A DNA stretch of 64,000 nt. Source: Sinorhizobium sp. A49. GTDB lineage: Bacteria; Pseudomonadota; Alphaproteobacteria; Rhizobiales; Rhizobiaceae. The DNA lies in assembly GCF_002002725.1 (NCBI RefSeq), contig NZ_MUNW01000030.1:38938-102937 (forward strand). The letters run 5' to 3'. Each line of letters starts with the position of its first letter. Position 1 is the first letter of the stretch. The notes beneath the pieces were generated by a model. The model was not told the origin of the DNA. It was given only the letters and a program-made list of their open reading frames with translations, and ran no database searches. Shown here in pieces: positions 28,416-38,229 of the stretch. A program made the translations under genes and the position numbers.

Positions 28416-29186
28416 ATGTCAGAAGATCGCCAGAATGAAGAACACAAGAACAGGGTCCGCCTGGACCAGTTGCTGCTCAACACGGGACTGGTCGCCAGTC
28501 GCGCTCGCGCCCGCGACGCGATCCAGCGCGGCACCGTCAAGGTCGACGGCCGCACGGTCACCAAGCCCTCGTTGGCCTTTGCCGAGAGCGTGACCATCAC
28601 CATCGACGATCCGGCGCAGGACTATGTTTCGCGCGCAGCGCTGAAGCTTGCCGCCGCGCTCGACCATTTCGGGCTCGATCCCACGGGCGAGAGTTGCGTC
28701 GATATCGGCGCCTCGACCGGCGGCTTCACCGAAGTGCTGTTGAAGCGCGGTGCCGAGCATGTGGTTGCGATCGATGTCGGCCATGGCCAGATCCATCCGC
28801 GCATCGAGAGCGACCCGCGCGTCACCAGCATCGAGGGCCTCAACGCCCGGGCGATGACTGAGGACGATATCGACAACCGCGATGTCACCTTCATCGTTTC
28901 CGATGTTTCCTTCATTTCATTGAAGCTTGCGCTGCCGCCGGCACTTGAGATGGCGCTTTCGGGCGCGCACTGCATTCTGCTGGTCAAGCCGCAGTTCGAG
29001 GCCGGCCGCGATGCCATCAGCAAGGCGGGCCTGCTGAAGGATCCAGACAGCGCGCCGGCGGTTGCCGCCGAGCTCGAACGCTGGCTGGTCGAAGACATGG
29101 GCTGGCAGAGCCTTGGCCTCATCCCCTCGCCGATATCAGGCGGCGACGGCAACGTCGAATTCCTGCTGGCCGGGAAAAAGCCATGA
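28416..29186 (+). CDS. tlyA: TlyA-family rRNA (2'-O-ribose) methyltransferase
   Basis: A 256-residue protein with an N-terminal S4 RNA-binding domain (RLDQLLLNTGLVASRARARD, about 15-34) and a Rossmann methyltransferase domain (VDIGASTGGFTEVLLKRGA about 92-110; VAIDVGHGQI). Mycobacterial TlyA methylates 16S and 23S rRNA and affects capreomycin sensitivity; older annotations call it haemolysin A. The ATG at 28416 is favoured over an upstream in-frame start because the S4 domain begins just after it. It overlaps the next gene by 4 bases (ATGA). Confidence 0.88.
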   Translation: MSEDRQNEEHKNRVRLDQLLLNTGLVASRARARDAIQRGTVKVDGRTVTKPSLAFAESVTITIDDPAQDYVSRAALKLAAALDHFGLDPTGESCVDIGASTGGFTEVLLKRGAEHVVAIDVGHGQIHPRIESDPRVTSIEGLNARAMTEDDIDNRDVTFIVSDVSFISLKLALPPALEMALSGAHCILLVKPQFEAGRDAISKAGLLKDPDSAPAVAAELERWLVEDMGWQSLGLIPSPISGGDGNVEFLLAGKKP

Positions 29187-30433
29187 GCACGCAGACCCTG
29201 ACGATCGCTCGCCTTGGCGCGCAGGGCGACGGCATTGCCGAGACCGAGGACGGTCCGGTCTATGCACCCTTCACCCTACCGGGAGAAAGCGCAGCCCTTG
29301 CGATCAACAAGTCCCAGGGCACGCTGATATCGCTGCGCGAAGCATCGCCTGATAGGGTCGAGCCGCACTGTCGCCACTTCGGCCCGGATGGTCAGAACGG
29401 CACTTGCGGCGGCTGCACGCTGCAGCATGCCGGCGAAGCTCTCTACCAGACCTTCAAGCGCGAGCTGGTGATCAACGCCTTGAAGTCGAAGGGGTTGAAG
29501 CCTGATGTCGCGCCGCTGATTACTGCCCATCCCGGCGAGCGCCGCCGCGTGGTCTTCACCGCCCGCAAGACCGAGAAGGACCTGCTGCTCGGCTTCAACC
29601 AGGCAGAGACGCATCACATCGTTGCGATATCGGAATGTCCCGTCGCGAGCCCGGGCATCGTCTCGCGGCTCGCAACCATCGGCAAGATCGGTGCGGCCAT
29701 GGCGGTCAACGCCGAACCGTTCCGCATCACCGTTCTCGAAACGCTGTCGGGCCTCGACCTCTCGGTCGACGGCATCAAGGGGTTTGGCGACCGCGAACGC
29801 CGGCGCACGGTCGAGACGGTTCTCGGCGAACGCGGCATTGCCCGCGTCAGCCTCAACGGCGAAATCATCGTCGAACCGACCAAGCCAATCATCGAATTCG
29901 GTGGTGTCGCCGTCTCGCCGCCTCCTGGCGGCTTCACCCAGGCGACACTTGCGGCAGAAGAGGCGATGGCAGCGCTGGTGCTCGATCATATCGGCAAGGC
30001 AAAACGCGTTGCCGACCTGTTTGCCGGCAGCGGCACATTCGCCCTGCGGATGGCCCGCAAGGCGCGGGTGCATGCGGTCGAAGGTGAAGACAAGGCGCTG
30101 AAGGCACTCGACTTTGCCGCCCGCAATACGCAAGGGCTGAAGCCGGTGACGATCGAGAAGCGCGATCTCTTCCGCCGGCCGCTGATGGCGCAGGAACTGA
30201 AGGTTTTCGACGCCATCGTCTTCGATCCGCCCCGTGCCGGTGCTGACGTGCAGTGTCAGGAGATCGCCCGCTCCGGCGTCAAGAAGGTCGTCGCCGTCTC
30301 CTGCAATCCGATCACCCTTGCGCGCGATCTCGCGATCCTCGTTGCCGCCGGATACCGCATCACCTCAGTCACGCCGATCGACCAGTTCCTCTGGTCTGCC
30401 CATGTCGAGGCCGTCGTCACGCTGGAAAAATAG
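29183..30433 (+). CDS. TrmA/RlmCD-family RNA 5-methyluridine methyltransferase with Fe-S cluster
   Basis: A 416-residue SAM-dependent RNA uracil-C5 methyltransferase. An N-terminal TRAM-like segment is followed by a Cys cluster (CRHF...NGTCGGCTLQH, about 60-83) fit for a [4Fe-4S] centre, the SAM site in DLFAGSGTFALRMA (about 279-292), FDPPRAGAD (about 347) and the catalytic Cys in VVAVSCNP (about 371-378). The target could be tRNA U54 or 23S rRNA U1939/U747-type positions and cannot be decided here. It is translationally coupled to tlyA, giving an RNA-modification operon closed by a strong terminator. Confidence 0.9.
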   Translation: MSTQTLTIARLGAQGDGIAETEDGPVYAPFTLPGESAALAINKSQGTLISLREASPDRVEPHCRHFGPDGQNGTCGGCTLQHAGEALYQTFKRELVINALKSKGLKPDVAPLITAHPGERRRVVFTARKTEKDLLLGFNQAETHHIVAISECPVASPGIVSRLATIGKIGAAMAVNAEPFRITVLETLSGLDLSVDGIKGFGDRERRRTVETVLGERGIARVSLNGEIIVEPTKPIIEFGGVAVSPPPGGFTQATLAAEEAMAALVLDHIGKAKRVADLFAGSGTFALRMARKARVHAVEGEDKALKALDFAARNTQGLKPVTIEKRDLFRRPLMAQELKVFDAIVFDPPRAGADVQCQEIARSGVKKVVAVSCNPITLARDLAILVAAGYRITSVTPIDQFLWSAHVEAVVTLEK

Positions 30434-30460
30434 AAAAAGGCCCGGTCATCCGGGCCTTTT
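30434..30460. terminator. Bidirectional intrinsic terminator
   Basis: AAAAAGGCCCGG - TCAT - CCGGGCCTTTT has flanking A and T runs on both sides, directly after the RNA methyltransferase stop and 27 bases beyond the stop of the convergent receptor gene. It should work in both directions. Confidence 0.92.
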
Positions 30461-30487
30461 CTCGTCATTCAGATCGTCGTGTCAGAC

Positions 30488-32704
30488 TTAAGCCGCCCGC
30501 CGACGGGACGTCGGTGCCGACGTATAGGCGGCCTGAGTATTGCCAAGATTGAATTGGGCGAGAAGCGCATTGAGCGAGGCGGCTTCCGAGGCAAGACCAT
30601 GGCTTGCCGCCGTCTGCTCTTCCACCATCGCCGCGTTCTGCTGCGTTCCCTGGTCCATGGTGTTCACAGCCGTGTTGATCTCCTGGAGACCCGTCGACTG
30701 TTCGCGCGTCGCGGTGACGATCGCGCTCACATGCTTGTTGATCTCCTGCACTTCGGCAACGATCGTCTCCAGCGCCTTGCCGGTATCGCCGACCAGCGTC
30801 ACGCCGCTGCGCACCTGGTTGCCCGAGGTGGTGATCAGCGCCTTGATCTCCTTGGCGGCATTGGCCGAACGCTGTGCGAGTTCGCGCACTTCCTGAGCGA
30901 CGACGGCAAAGCCCTTGCCCGCTTCCCCTGCCCGTGCGGCCTCGACGCCGGCATTCAGCGCCAGAAGGTTGGTCTGGAAGGCGATGTCGTCGATCACACC
31001 GATGATGTTGGAGATTTCGCCCGAGGACTTCTCGATCGCATGCATCGCCACGACGGCGTTGGCAACGACCTCACCTGATTTCTCGGCACCGGCCCGGGTG
31101 CGGGCAACCAGCGCGCCGACTTCCTCGGCGCGGCGGGCAGAGTCCTTGACCGTGGTGGTGATCTCTTCGAGCGCTGCTGCCGTCTCCTCGACGGAGGCTG
31201 CTTGCTGCTCGGTGCGGCGGGCCAGATCGTCGGCCGCCGAGCGGATTTCCGTCGCGCCGGCATCGATGCCACGGGCATTGGCGCCGACGGCGCAGAGCGT
31301 GTCGTGCAGCTTGGCGACCGAGTTGTTGAAATCGGCGCGCAGGCGATCGAGACGATCGGCAAACGGATTGTCGATGCGGTAGGCGAGATCGCCCTCCGCC
31401 AAACGTCCGAGGCCGGTTGCAAGACCGTCCACGGCCTGCTGCACTTCGGCTGCGTCCCGGGCGTCGCGGGCCTGGCGGTCCAGACGTTCACGCTCCGACA
31501 GCGAACGGTTCGCATCCGCCTCGTCTTCGAGCTTGAGCTTGGCGATGGTCGCATCGCGCAAGACCCGAAGCGAGCGGGCGAGATCACCGATCTCATCCTT
31601 GCGTTCAGCTTCCGACAGATCGACATCGGTCTTGCCGGCTGCGATTTCACCGGTGACGCCGATGACCGCTGCAACGCGCTTGCGGAAGCGGGTGGCGAGC
31701 GTCCAGCCGACCAGGATCATGATCAGCGCCGCAACCGCGATGACCGCGACGGAGATCATTGCAAGCTGCGAGAGACCGGCAAACACGGTCGCCTGCGGTA
31801 CGGAGACAACGACATACCAGGTCGTATCCGGCAGAAGCTTGACCGGTACGGCAACGGCGATATGCACAGAGCCATCCGTATGCGTGAGTTCGAGCGCGTG
31901 CTCGGTCTTGCCCAGAAGCTGCCCCCAACCGCCGGCATCGAGCCCGGTGTCCTTCAGCGATTTACCGAGGAATTTCTCGTCGGGATGGCTGATGATGCTG
32001 CCACCCTGGCTGACCAGCGAAACGAAACCGGTACCGAACGGCGCCAGCTTGCCAAGCTCCTTGGAAAGCTGGCCAAGAGCCATGTCGACGCCATCGACGC
32101 CGACAAAGGCGTTGTCGAGCTTCAGCGGCACCATGATCGACGTCATCAGCACGTCCTGGCCGTTGATCTTGTAGAAGTAGGGCTCGGTGATCATGTCACG
32201 GCCGGTCTTCTTGGGAACCTGATAGTAGTCGCCCGCGCCCGGCTTGTCGTAGTCGATCAGCGCCTCGTGAACGATCTGGTCGCCGGAGCGCGCGATGTAG
32301 GGGATAAAGCGACCGCTGGCGTCATGGCCCGGCTTGCCGACATAATCCGCATCCTTGCCGTCGAAGGCGTTTGGCTCCCAAGCGGTGCTGAGGCCGACGG
32401 CCAGAGGATTGTCACCGATCAGCGTCTTCAGCAACGCGACCGTGCCTTCGCGAGATGTGGTGCCACTGTCCTTCATGGCATAGAGAGCGGAGCGCATGTT
32501 GTTGGCGAGCGTCTTCGTCTCTGCGAACCTCGCCTCGACATTGGCAGCGCTTGCATAGGCGGCGTTGGTCATCTCCGCGATGCTGCGCTCTTTCAGCTGC
32601 TGATAGGATAGCCAGAACACGATGGCAGCCGTGACCATACAGGTCAAAAGGCCAGTCATTACGATGGCAAACATGTTGCGTGCGGTCGCAGTCTTAAGAA
32701 TCAC
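30488..32704 (-). CDS. Methyl-accepting chemotaxis protein with dCache sensor (paralogue 1)
   Basis: A chemoreceptor of about 738 residues. TM1 is at about 10-30. The periplasmic double-Cache region (about 35-300) includes [15 protein letters not shown] and the motif region [23 protein letters not shown]2 is at about 305-330, then HAMP, and a signalling domain with the tip [23 protein letters not shown]. The C-terminus ends SRRRAA with no CheR-binding pentapeptide. The GTG at 32704 follows AAGGGAG; the frame is open to 32779 but without a site. The last ~330 residues are almost identical to those of the receptor at 33047. Ligand unknown. Confidence 0.93.
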   Translation of the reverse strand: MILKTATARNMFAIVMTGLLTCMVTAAIVFWLSYQQLKERSIAEMTNAAYASAANVEARFAETKTLANNMRSALYAMKDSGTTSREGTVALLKTLIGDNPLAVGLSTAWEPNAFDGKDADYVGKPGHDASGRFIPYIARSGDQIVHEALIDYDKPGAGDYYQVPKKTGRDMITEPYFYKINGQDVLMTSIMVPLKLDNAFVGVDGVDMALGQLSKELGKLAPFGTGFVSLVSQGGSIISHPDEKFLGKSLKDTGLDAGGWGQLLGKTEHALELTHTDGSVHIAVAVPVKLLPDTTWYVVVSVPQATVFAGLSQLAMISVAVIAVAALIMILVGWTLATRFRKRVAAVIGVTGEIAAGKTDVDLSEAERKDEIGDLARSLRVLRDATIAKLKLEDEADANRSLSERERLDRQARDARDAAEVQQAVDGLATGLGRLAEGDLAYRIDNPFADRLDRLRADFNNSVAKLHDTLCAVGANARGIDAGATEIRSAADDLARRTEQQAASVEETAAALEEITTTVKDSARRAEEVGALVARTRAGAEKSGEVVANAVVAMHAIEKSSGEISNIIGVIDDIAFQTNLLALNAGVEAARAGEAGKGFAVVAQEVRELAQRSANAAKEIKALITTSGNQVRSGVTLVGDTGKALETIVAEVQEINKHVSAIVTATREQSTGLQEINTAVNTMDQGTQQNAAMVEEQTAASHGLASEAASLNALLAQFNLGNTQAAYTSAPTSRRRAA
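30541..31531. repeat. ~990-bp direct repeat, copy 1 (receptor signalling half)
   Basis: It aligns without gaps to 33100-34090, offset 2559 bases, with roughly 97% identity by eye and mostly synonymous changes. Similarity stops sharply at both ends: upstream the HAMP regions differ, and at the C-terminus the last ~15 codons diverge. Confidence 0.9.
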
Positions 32705-33046
32705 CGTTCGTCTCCCTTCGCGCGATCGCTTGAAAAGCGGATCACGAGCAAAACTTCGAACGCGTGATGGAAAGGCCAAAACACGCGCAACGTGAGGCAG
32801 GTGTCTGGAACACAGCGCGGCGGTCCTGAGGCGACCTTTTCGGGAGATGGACCCGATCGGCGGATGTGCGGTGCGAAGTCATTTCGCGGCAATCGGACGG
32901 TAGGCCTCGACACTTTATCAAAGCGTAAAAAAGGAGAGTTCGAACAACGAATTACGGTTCCCGCGCTGGATTTTCGCGAGGCGGCGTCGAAACGCAAAGA
33001 CCCGGGGTTGTGCCCCGGGTCTCATTTCGCATCTAAGGTGTTTTAT
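32705..33046. other. Intergenic region between the two dCache receptors (342 bp)
   Basis: This region contains the GTG-proximal ribosome-binding site of the left receptor, presumably its promoter, and the terminator of the right receptor at 32998-33022. The open frame reading rightwards through 32792-33046 continues antisense to the receptor gene and looks like chance. I see no recognisable operator. Confidence 0.5.
32998..33022 (-). terminator. Intrinsic terminator of the right-hand dCache receptor gene
   Basis: On the minus strand AGACCCGGGG - CACAA - CCCCGGGTCT is followed by TTGCGTTT, 25 bases after the receptor stop. The 10-bp stem is perfect. Confidence 0.88.
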
Positions 33047-35146
33047 TTATGCCGCGCGGCGGCGCGGTACTGCGGCCGAGGCATAGGCGCTCTGGGTGTT
33101 GCCAAGATTGAACTGGGCGAGAAGCGCGTTGAGCGAGGCGGCTTCCGAGGCAAGACCATGGCTTGCCGCCGTCTGCTCTTCCACCATCGCCGCATTCTGC
33201 TGCGTGCCCTGGTCCATGGTGTTCACAGCCGTGTTGATCTCCTGGAGACCCGTCGACTGTTCGCGCGTCGCGGTGACGATCGCGCTCACATGCTTGTTGA
33301 TCTCCTGCACTTCGGCAACGATCGTCTCCAGCGCCTTGCCGGTATCGCCGACCAGCGTCACGCCGCTGCGCACCTGGTTGCCCGAGGTGGTGATCAGCGC
33401 CTTGATCTCCTTGGCGGCATTGGCCGAACGCTGTGCGAGTTCACGCACTTCCTGAGCGACGACGGCAAAGCCCTTGCCCGCCTCCCCTGCCCGCGCCGCC
33501 TCGACGCCGGCATTCAGCGCCAAGAGGTTGGTCTGGAAGGCGATGTCGTCGATGACACCGATGATGTTGGAGATTTCACCCGAGGACTTCTCGATCGCAT
33601 GCATCGCCACGACGGCATTGGCAACGACCTCGCCTGATTTCTCGGCACCGGCGCGGGTGCGAGCGACCAGCGCGCCGACTTCCTCGGCGCGGCGGGCAGA
33701 GTCCTTGACCGTGGTGGTGATCTCTTCAAGTGCTGCTGCCGTCTCTTCGACGGAGGCTGCCTGCTGCTCGGTGCGGCGGGCCAGATCGTCGGCCGCCGAG
33801 CGGATTTCCGTCGCGCCGGCATCGATGCCGCGGGCATTGGCGCCGACGGCGCAGAGCGTGTCGTGCAGCTTGGCGACCGAGTTGTTGAAATCGGCGCGCA
33901 GGCGATCGAGACGATCGGCAAACGGATTGTCGATGCGGTAGGCGAGATCGCCGTCCGCCAAACGGCCGAGACCGGTTGCCAGACCATCGACGGCCTGCTG
34001 CACTTCGGCTGCGTCCCGGGCGTCGCGGGCCTGACGGTCCAGACGCTCACGCTCCGACAGCGAACGGTTCGCATCCGCCTCGTCTTCGAGACGGGCACGC
34101 TCGACCGCATTGCCGCGGAAGACGGCAACCGCGGCGGCCATCGAGCCAATCTGGTCGCGGCGATCTTCGCCAGGGATTTCAACATTGAGATTGCCGGCCG
34201 CAAGCTTCTCCATCGCGCCGGTCATGTCGGTGACGGGGCGGATGACCAGACGGTTGAGGAAGGTTGCGAGGAAGACGAGCATGACGCCGACAGCCAGAAT
34301 GGTTGCGACGGTGGCGGCAATGCGGAACTGATCGATGGCGGAATAGGCGACATCGGCATCGATGACGAAGCCGACGTACCACTCGACCGAGGGCAGCCCC
34401 TGCACCGGCACGAAGCTGACGATCATCGGCTTGCCGTCGAGTTCGGTGTTCATGATGCCGGAGCTGATCGTCGGTGTGTCGATCGGGAAGGCGTCGGCAA
34501 GCGTCTTGGTGACGAGCTTGGAATCCGGATGGACGAGGATCTGGCCGTCCTTGCTGGCGAGGAAGGCGAAGCCTTCACCACCGACGTCGATGCCCTTGAC
34601 CATCGAGACCAGCGTTTCGAGCGAGAAGTCGCTGCCCGTGACACCGTAAAGCTTGCCGTCGCGCTTGACCGGAACGGCAGCGCTGATGATGAGGTCGCCG
34701 GTCGAGGCGTCGACATAGGGCTCGGTGAGGACGCGCGCGTCGGCCTTGACCGCCTGCTGGTACCACGGGCGCTGGCGCGGGTCGTAGCCTGCCGGCATCG
34801 GATTATCGGGCCAGGTGATGAACTTTCCGGCCTCGTTGCCGACATAGGTCGAGATGAACTCGTTGGTCAGCACGTCATTCTTGAGGATCGGCTGGACGCC
34901 GTTGTCATCTGCCGTCCGACCGGCGGCATCGGCCACCATGGCCGTCAGCGTGACGCGGCCATTCAGCCATTTGGCGACGCTCTGGGCTGCCTGCACACCG
35001 GAAGACGAGATGTTTTCCTCGACCGCCTTGGTGGTGGTGTCGTATTGAAGGCTGTCGATATAGACGGAAAAGCCGGCAAAGGCGGTGACAACGACACAGG
35101 ACGCGGCAACAAGAATACGCGTCATGAGGTTCGATCGGTTGGACAA
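33047..35146 (-). CDS. Methyl-accepting chemotaxis protein with dCache sensor (paralogue 2)
   Basis: A chemoreceptor of 699 residues. TM1 is at about 9-28. A dCache_1 periplasmic domain (about 35-275) contains the ligand-contact pattern [12 protein letters not shown] then [19 protein letters not shown], which resembles the Cache motif of amino-acid/amine receptors. TM2 is at about 280-302, then HAMP and a signalling domain nearly identical to that of the neighbour at 30488. It ends PRRRAA, with no CheR pentapeptide. The start appears to be TTG at 35146, because GGAG lies 7 bases upstream; the ATG at 35125 has none. It was not possible to define the promoter. Confidence 0.92.
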   Translation of the reverse strand: MSNRSNLMTRILVAASCVVVTAFAGFSVYIDSLQYDTTTKAVEENISSSGVQAAQSVAKWLNGRVTLTAMVADAAGRTADDNGVQPILKNDVLTNEFISTYVGNEAGKFITWPDNPMPAGYDPRQRPWYQQAVKADARVLTEPYVDASTGDLIISAAVPVKRDGKLYGVTGSDFSLETLVSMVKGIDVGGEGFAFLASKDGQILVHPDSKLVTKTLADAFPIDTPTISSGIMNTELDGKPMIVSFVPVQGLPSVEWYVGFVIDADVAYSAIDQFRIAATVATILAVGVMLVFLATFLNRLVIRPVTDMTGAMEKLAAGNLNVEIPGEDRRDQIGSMAAAVAVFRGNAVERARLEDEADANRSLSERERLDRQARDARDAAEVQQAVDGLATGLGRLADGDLAYRIDNPFADRLDRLRADFNNSVAKLHDTLCAVGANARGIDAGATEIRSAADDLARRTEQQAASVEETAAALEEITTTVKDSARRAEEVGALVARTRAGAEKSGEVVANAVVAMHAIEKSSGEISNIIGVIDDIAFQTNLLALNAGVEAARAGEAGKGFAVVAQEVRELAQRSANAAKEIKALITTSGNQVRSGVTLVGDTGKALETIVAEVQEINKHVSAIVTATREQSTGLQEINTAVNTMDQGTQQNAAMVEEQTAASHGLASEAASLNALLAQFNLGNTQSAYASAAVPRRRAA
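33100..34090. repeat. ~990-bp direct repeat, copy 2 (receptor signalling half)
   Basis: Partner of 30541-31531. Only scattered substitutions were seen when the two were read side by side; the one coding change noted within the block is Glu to Asp in LAEGD/LADGD. Confidence 0.9.
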
Positions 35147-35486
35147 GATGGGCTCCTAACAGGGGCCGGCGCACTTCGCCGGACATGAGCTCTCGATGAT
35201 TTTCACGCGCAGCATCGCTCAGCCGCCGGAATGGCGGTCGGTCAAGCCTCGGGAAAACGTTGAACATGCCTAAAAGGCGGGAGCAGCCATGCTTCATGCG
35301 GCCGGGGCCACCCTCATAAGGGTAGGCCTATCGCGCCGCACGCTAGCGATCGCTATTTAAGAAGCGATTAAAATTGGCATATGCGAGTTCGGGATGCCGG
35401 CAGCAACGCGATCTTCACAATGGGGCGGCTAATCTGCCGTCCCCGTCTTTGCATTTCAGGCTTTGAAGATGACGCCTGGCAAAGAC
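35147..35486. other. Intergenic region (340 bp)
   Basis: It holds the leader and promoter of the TTG-started receptor gene. Near 35422-35444 there is a hairpin GGGGCGGC - TAATCT - GCCGTCCCC that may end the enoyl-CoA hydratase transcript, although no T run follows on that strand. The rest is A/T-richer (around 35340-35390) without a motif I recognise. Confidence 0.45.
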
Positions 35487-36239
35487 TTAGCGGCGCATGA
35501 AGGCTTCGAAAGCCGCCCTTGCCTCGGCGCTTTTCAGCTGCGCTGCAAAGTGCTTTGCCTCTTCGTCGATGCGCGTGAGAACGTCACTGCGATCACCGCG
35601 AACGAGATCGCGGGCGATGCGGAGCGCCTCCGGCGGCTTCTTGGCAAGGCGGGCGGCGAGCGACAGCGTCTCGTCTTCAACCGCATCTTGGCCGACGATC
35701 TTCCAGATGAGGCCGGCCTCGAGCGCATCGCGCGCCTCCAGCGGCTCGCCGGCGGCAAGCAGGGCGAAGGCGCGCTGATGCCCCATGATGCGCGGGGCGA
35801 TCAGGCTCGAAGCCGCTTCCGGCACCAGGGCCAGATCGACGAAGGGTGTCTTGAACACCGAGCGGGCGGAAGAGATCGTCAGATCGCAATGCAGATGGAT
35901 CGTCGTGCCGATGCCGATCGCAAGCCCGTCGACACCCGAGACCACCGGCTTTGCGGCGCTCGCGAGAGCCTTGAGAAAATCGATGACCTCCGTGCCCATG
36001 GTGCCGCCCATGGCGAACGCCAGGAAGTCGGCCATGTCGTTGCCGGCGGAAAAGCATCCGTCCGTGCCGAGAAACGCGGTCACGCGAACCGCCGGGTCAC
36101 TACCGGCGACCGTCAAAGCGTTGGTCATCTTCGCGTACATGTCGCGGGTGATGGCATTCTTCTTTTCCGGCCGGTTGAGGCGGATGACCTGCACGCCCGG
36201 ATAGGCCTCCGGACGCTCGACAAGAACCTGGTCGGTCAT
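35487..36239 (-). CDS. Enoyl-CoA hydratase/isomerase family protein
   Basis: A 250-residue crotonase-fold protein. The oxyanion-hole segments are FLGTDGCFSAGNDMADF (about 56-72) and VSGVDGLAIGIGTTIHLHCDL (about 98-118). The hydratase catalytic Glu pair is not obvious: the region FVDLALVPEAASS has a single Glu, as in isomerase-like members. I chose the ATG at 36239, which has GAGGGG upstream. It lies 11 bases after the acyl-CoA dehydrogenase gene in the same operon, so the two probably act in sequence on one acyl-CoA. Confidence 0.88.
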   Translation of the reverse strand: MTDQVLVERPEAYPGVQVIRLNRPEKKNAITRDMYAKMTNALTVAGSDPAVRVTAFLGTDGCFSAGNDMADFLAFAMGGTMGTEVIDFLKALASAAKPVVSGVDGLAIGIGTTIHLHCDLTISSARSVFKTPFVDLALVPEAASSLIAPRIMGHQRAFALLAAGEPLEARDALEAGLIWKIVGQDAVEDETLSLAARLAKKPPEALRIARDLVRGDRSDVLTRIDEEAKHFAAQLKSAEARAAFEAFMRR

Positions 36240-36250
36240 GATCTTTCCCC

Positions 36251-38032
36251 TCAACCCAAGACGGCGCGCGCAGCAGCGAGGCTGTCGGCACCGGTAACGA
36301 CAAGATCCTTCAAGGCGGAGGTTTCCGCCAGCATGTTTTCCGCGGCGAACCGGCTGAGCGCGATGCGCTGCTCATCCTTGCCATCGGACGCCTCGGCGAG
36401 ACCGCCCTTGGCGAGATAAGCGCCGGTCAAGGTGAGGCCAAAGAGGCGTTGATAGGCGGTCGCACCCGCGAGCGCCTCGGAGAGCTGGCCGGCAGATACG
36501 GCCGCAAGCAGCCATTCCGTCGCATCGGAAAGAGCGTCGAGCGCCGCATCGAGCCGCGATGCCGTTTCACCGAAACCTTCGCGGTTGGAGGCGCGGACTG
36601 CCGCAGCGATCTCGCGCAGCTCGGCGATGAAGCCGCGCACATGCGCGCCGCCCGAAAGCGGCAGCTTGCGGGTAACGAGATCGATCGCCTGAATGCCGTT
36701 GGTGCCCTCGTAGATCGGGGCGATGCGGGCATCGCGCAGATAACGGGCAGCCCCGGTCTCCTCGATGAAGCCCATGCCGCCGTGAACCTGGATGCCGAGC
36801 GAGGCGACATCGACGCCGGCGTCGGTGGCGAAGGACTTGGCGATCGGCGTCAGCAGGCTGGAGCGCTCCTGCCAATAGCTGGCCTTTTCGCCGGCTGCCG
36901 CATGGCCCATGTCGACCGCGTGGGCGCAGGCATAGGCAATGGCGCGCGAGCCTTGCGTCAGAGCCTTCATCGTCAAGAGCATGCGGGCAACGTCCGGGTG
37001 CTCGATGATCGGGCTCATGCCCTGGCCGGACCAGCCGGGCGCCTTGCCCTGGGTGCGCTCCTTGGCAAAGGCGATCGCCTTCTGGGTTGCGGCATCGGCA
37101 ATGGCCACGCCCTGCATGCCGACGGCAAGACGGGCGTTGTTCATCATCGTGAACATGCAGGCAAGGCCACGGTTTTCCTCGCCGATGAGATAGCCGACAG
37201 CCCCCTTCTCAGGCCCGAACTTGCCGTCGCCATAGATCATGGTGCAGGTCGGCGAGCCGTGGATACCGAGCTTGTGCTCCAGCGAATGGCAGAACAGATC
37301 GTTGCGCTCGCCGAGCGAACCGTCCGCATTCACCAGGAATTTCGGCACCAGGAACAGCGAAATACCCCTGGTGCCCGCAGGCGCATCCGGCAACCGCGCC
37401 AGCACGAGATGGATAATGTTGTCGGTAAAGTCGTGTTCACCCCAGGTAATGAAGATCTTCTGGCCGAAAATGCGATAGCTGCCGTCGTCGCGACGCTCGG
37501 CCCGGGTCTTGAGAACGCCGAGATCGGAGCCGGCATGCGGTTCCGTCAGGTTCATGGTGCCGGTCCATTCGCCGGACACCATCTTCGGCAGATAGGTCGC
37601 CTTCAGCGCCTCGGAGCCGTGCTTCTCAAGCGCATCGACCGCACCCATGGTGAGCGTGGGCCCGAGCGCAAACGCCATCGAACCGGCGTTCCACATCTCC
37701 ATGGCCGCGACATGCAGCATATGCGGCAGGTTTTGGCCGCCGAATTCTTCCGGCGCCGTCAGCCCGTTCCAGCCGCCGCCGATCCAGTTGTGGTAGAGAT
37801 CACGCCAGCCGTCCGGTGTCTGGACCTTGCCATCGACAAGGCGCGAACCCTGTTTGTCGCCGATGTCGCCGAGCGGCGCCACTTCTTCTGTCGCGAACCG
37901 TCCGGCCTCCGACAGGATCGCATCGACGAGATCTTCGCCAAGATCGCCGAGAGCGCCGCTTTCCAGCGCGCCGGCCATGCCGGCCACGTGCTTCAGCGTG
38001 AATGAAATCTCGTCAACGGGTGCCTTGTACAT
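36251..38032 (-). CDS. Acyl-CoA dehydrogenase (large, FadE-like family)
   Basis: A 593-residue FAD flavoprotein of the bacterial long acyl-CoA dehydrogenase class, with an extra N-terminal segment and an additional C-terminal domain compared with the ~390-residue short/medium-chain enzymes. FAD/substrate motifs are GTMNLTEPHAGSDLG (about 158-172), QKIFITWGEHD, and GGMGFIEETGAARYLRDARIAPIYEGTNGIQ (about 425-455), where the EGTN/G segment precedes the catalytic region. The ATG at 38032 follows GGGAGG. It oxidises an acyl-CoA to enoyl-CoA, passing electrons to ETF. The chain length is unknown. It is preceded by a palindromic operator at about 38104. Confidence 0.92.
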   Translation of the reverse strand: MYKAPVDEISFTLKHVAGMAGALESGALGDLGEDLVDAILSEAGRFATEEVAPLGDIGDKQGSRLVDGKVQTPDGWRDLYHNWIGGGWNGLTAPEEFGGQNLPHMLHVAAMEMWNAGSMAFALGPTLTMGAVDALEKHGSEALKATYLPKMVSGEWTGTMNLTEPHAGSDLGVLKTRAERRDDGSYRIFGQKIFITWGEHDFTDNIIHLVLARLPDAPAGTRGISLFLVPKFLVNADGSLGERNDLFCHSLEHKLGIHGSPTCTMIYGDGKFGPEKGAVGYLIGEENRGLACMFTMMNNARLAVGMQGVAIADAATQKAIAFAKERTQGKAPGWSGQGMSPIIEHPDVARMLLTMKALTQGSRAIAYACAHAVDMGHAAAGEKASYWQERSSLLTPIAKSFATDAGVDVASLGIQVHGGMGFIEETGAARYLRDARIAPIYEGTNGIQAIDLVTRKLPLSGGAHVRGFIAELREIAAAVRASNREGFGETASRLDAALDALSDATEWLLAAVSAGQLSEALAGATAYQRLFGLTLTGAYLAKGGLAEASDGKDEQRIALSRFAAENMLAETSALKDLVVTGADSLAAARAVLG

Positions 38033-38103
38033 GATGATCCTCCCAGATACCGGGCGCTTTCGCAGCTGCCGGCGCATCTTCGTTTGGCCGAACACTATTG
38101 ATT

Positions 38104-38119
38104 TTTACGTAAACGTCAA
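38104..38119. promoter_or_regulatory. Candidate MerR-type (LiuR-like) operator of the acyl-CoA dehydrogenase operon
   Basis: TTTACGTAAACGTCAA, flanked by a second CGTCAA, lies 71 bases upstream of the acyl-CoA dehydrogenase start. On the minus strand it reads TTGACGTTTACGTAAA. From memory this resembles the operator deduced for LiuR, the MerR-family regulator of branched-chain amino-acid and related acyl-CoA catabolism in proteobacteria. No MerR gene is in the window. The assignment is an inference from the motif alone. Confidence 0.5.
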
Positions 38120-38229
38120 CGTCAATTCAAACCGCTGACAGGTGGCTGCCGGTGCGGCCGGCACCGTAACAAAACTGTCATCAACGGCGCATAGAAGCCA
38201 GTCACGATGGCTCTCGCCAAGGCGTTCAA

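Noticed and set aside
32792..33046. Possible small gene between the two dCache receptors on the plus strand
   Set aside because: The frame continues antisense through the receptor gene, lacks a ribosome-binding site and crosses the terminator hairpin.
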